The notes beneath the pieces are model-generated. The model was given only the letters and a program-made list of their open reading frames with translations, was not told where the DNA came from and did no database searches. From Diacronema lutheri (taxonomy: Eukaryota; Haptophyta; Pavlovophyceae; Pavlovales; Pavlovaceae), in contig JAGTXO010000027.1 in assembly GCA_019448385.1 (NCBI GenBank), positions 393,507 through 457,506 of the forward strand: a DNA stretch of 64,000 nt, given 5' to 3'. The translations under genes and the position numbers were made by a program. This document shows positions 63,436-64,000 of this stretch, in pieces (the first letter of the stretch is position 1; every line of letters starts with the position of its first letter).

Positions 63436-64000
63436 CGGCGGGGGAGGACGGCGGCGGCGACGGCGGTGGCGACGACGGCGGCGGGCGCGGCGGCGGTGGC
63501 GGCGGCGGCTCTCGCGCCCGCACCCCCCGCCCGCGGAGCTGCCAGCGCAGTGCCGGCGGCGGCAGCGCGCGCGGGCCGAAGCGCGGCCGGCGTGACGCAC
63601 GGCCGAGCCGCGCAGCGGTCGACGCTTTGCGGGCTTGCCCAGGTCGCGCGCGGCTGGCGACGCGTGCCGCGCGCGGCACGACCGTGCACGCCGCCACCCG
63701 TGGCCGAGCGCGCCGCACCAGCCGGCCCGCTCCAACCGCCGTGCGGATCACGGACGCTCGCTACGGCTCGTCGGCGCGCGTCACCTGCGCCGGCGGCCAC
63801 GGCGCCGTCTGCTCCGGCCCTCGTCGCGAGCAGCCCGACCGCTGCTCGCCGCCCGCACGCCGCCGCAGCAACGCTGCGCGTCGTGCTCCCCCGCTCGCCA
63901 AACGCGAAGAGCTCCCTCACAAGGACGTCCTTCCGAACGGCCCGCGCTGCACTCGGGGCGCGATCGTGCCCTGATCGGATTTGGCTTGACCATCTATACG
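63436..64000. other. 3' flank of the Fanzor gene, no gene seen
   Basis: GC-rich sequence with Arg-rich shadow frames only. In known Fanzor and TnpB loci the guide RNA comes from the 3' end of the gene and the adjacent element end, so this is where one would look. I cannot identify a boundary or a fold by eye. Confidence 0.4.

Overview
The window looks like nuclear DNA of a very GC-rich alga with a secondary plastid. A haptophyte is my best guess, but the sequence alone cannot prove it. The eukaryotic signs are spliced introns, an N-glycan GnT-I, SERINC, replication protein A, a Ran-binding protein, a PG-rich-repeat (ciliary type) protein, and a Rieske oxygenase with a plastid-type leader. Genes are dense, and divergent or convergent neighbours lie 40-160 bp apart. 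Introns are short (about 100-310 nt) with an unusual grammar: 15 of 17 reconstructed donors read GTGCG, and most acceptors read GCGCAG without a pyrimidine tract.

Layout. 1-5.3 kb: partial TPR protein (-), small membrane protein (+), GnT-I (-), SERINC (-), a broken unknown gene (+). 5.3-14.8 kb: a repeat-rich accessory zone. It holds a class V aminotransferase cut down to its last exon, a 1.6 kb repeated element, a hAT transposase remnant, a PIF1 helicase remnant, an AT-richer island of short inverted repeats, and long poly-C/poly-G runs. 14.9-32.8 kb: a gene block with Rieske oxygenase, SLC10A7-type carrier, GT64 glycosyltransferase, pseudokinase-PAS protein, coiled-coil protein, PG-rich-repeat protein, RPA1 (with two tandem RPA70N-like domains), FkbM-type methyltransferase and RanBP1.

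33-35.9 kb: an inverted second copy of the 1.6 kb element, then an 863 bp palindrome built from two mirrored 312 bp elements, each with its own terminal inverted repeats. 36.4-63.4 kb: a large block on the + strand that looks like one or more mobile or selfish units. It carries a frameshifted PIF1-type helicase with an unrecognised N-terminal region, a ubiquitin-specific-protease-like gene, and an 18.7 kb reading path. That path contains two Ulp1-like cysteine-protease domains with complete H-D-Q-C sets, degenerate relatives of them, a YqaJ-type nuclease, a chromodomain and, at its 3' end, a Fanzor (eukaryotic TnpB relative). The chromodomain-Fanzor neighbourhood is the most interesting part of the window.

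Caution: at this GC content stop codons are rare, so long open frames alone mean little. Calls rest on motifs, splice-phase consistency and frame continuity. Five apparent single-base frame changes in the Fanzor unit, and several in the helicase, mean it could be a decaying element, a read-through polyprotein, or contain assembly errors.
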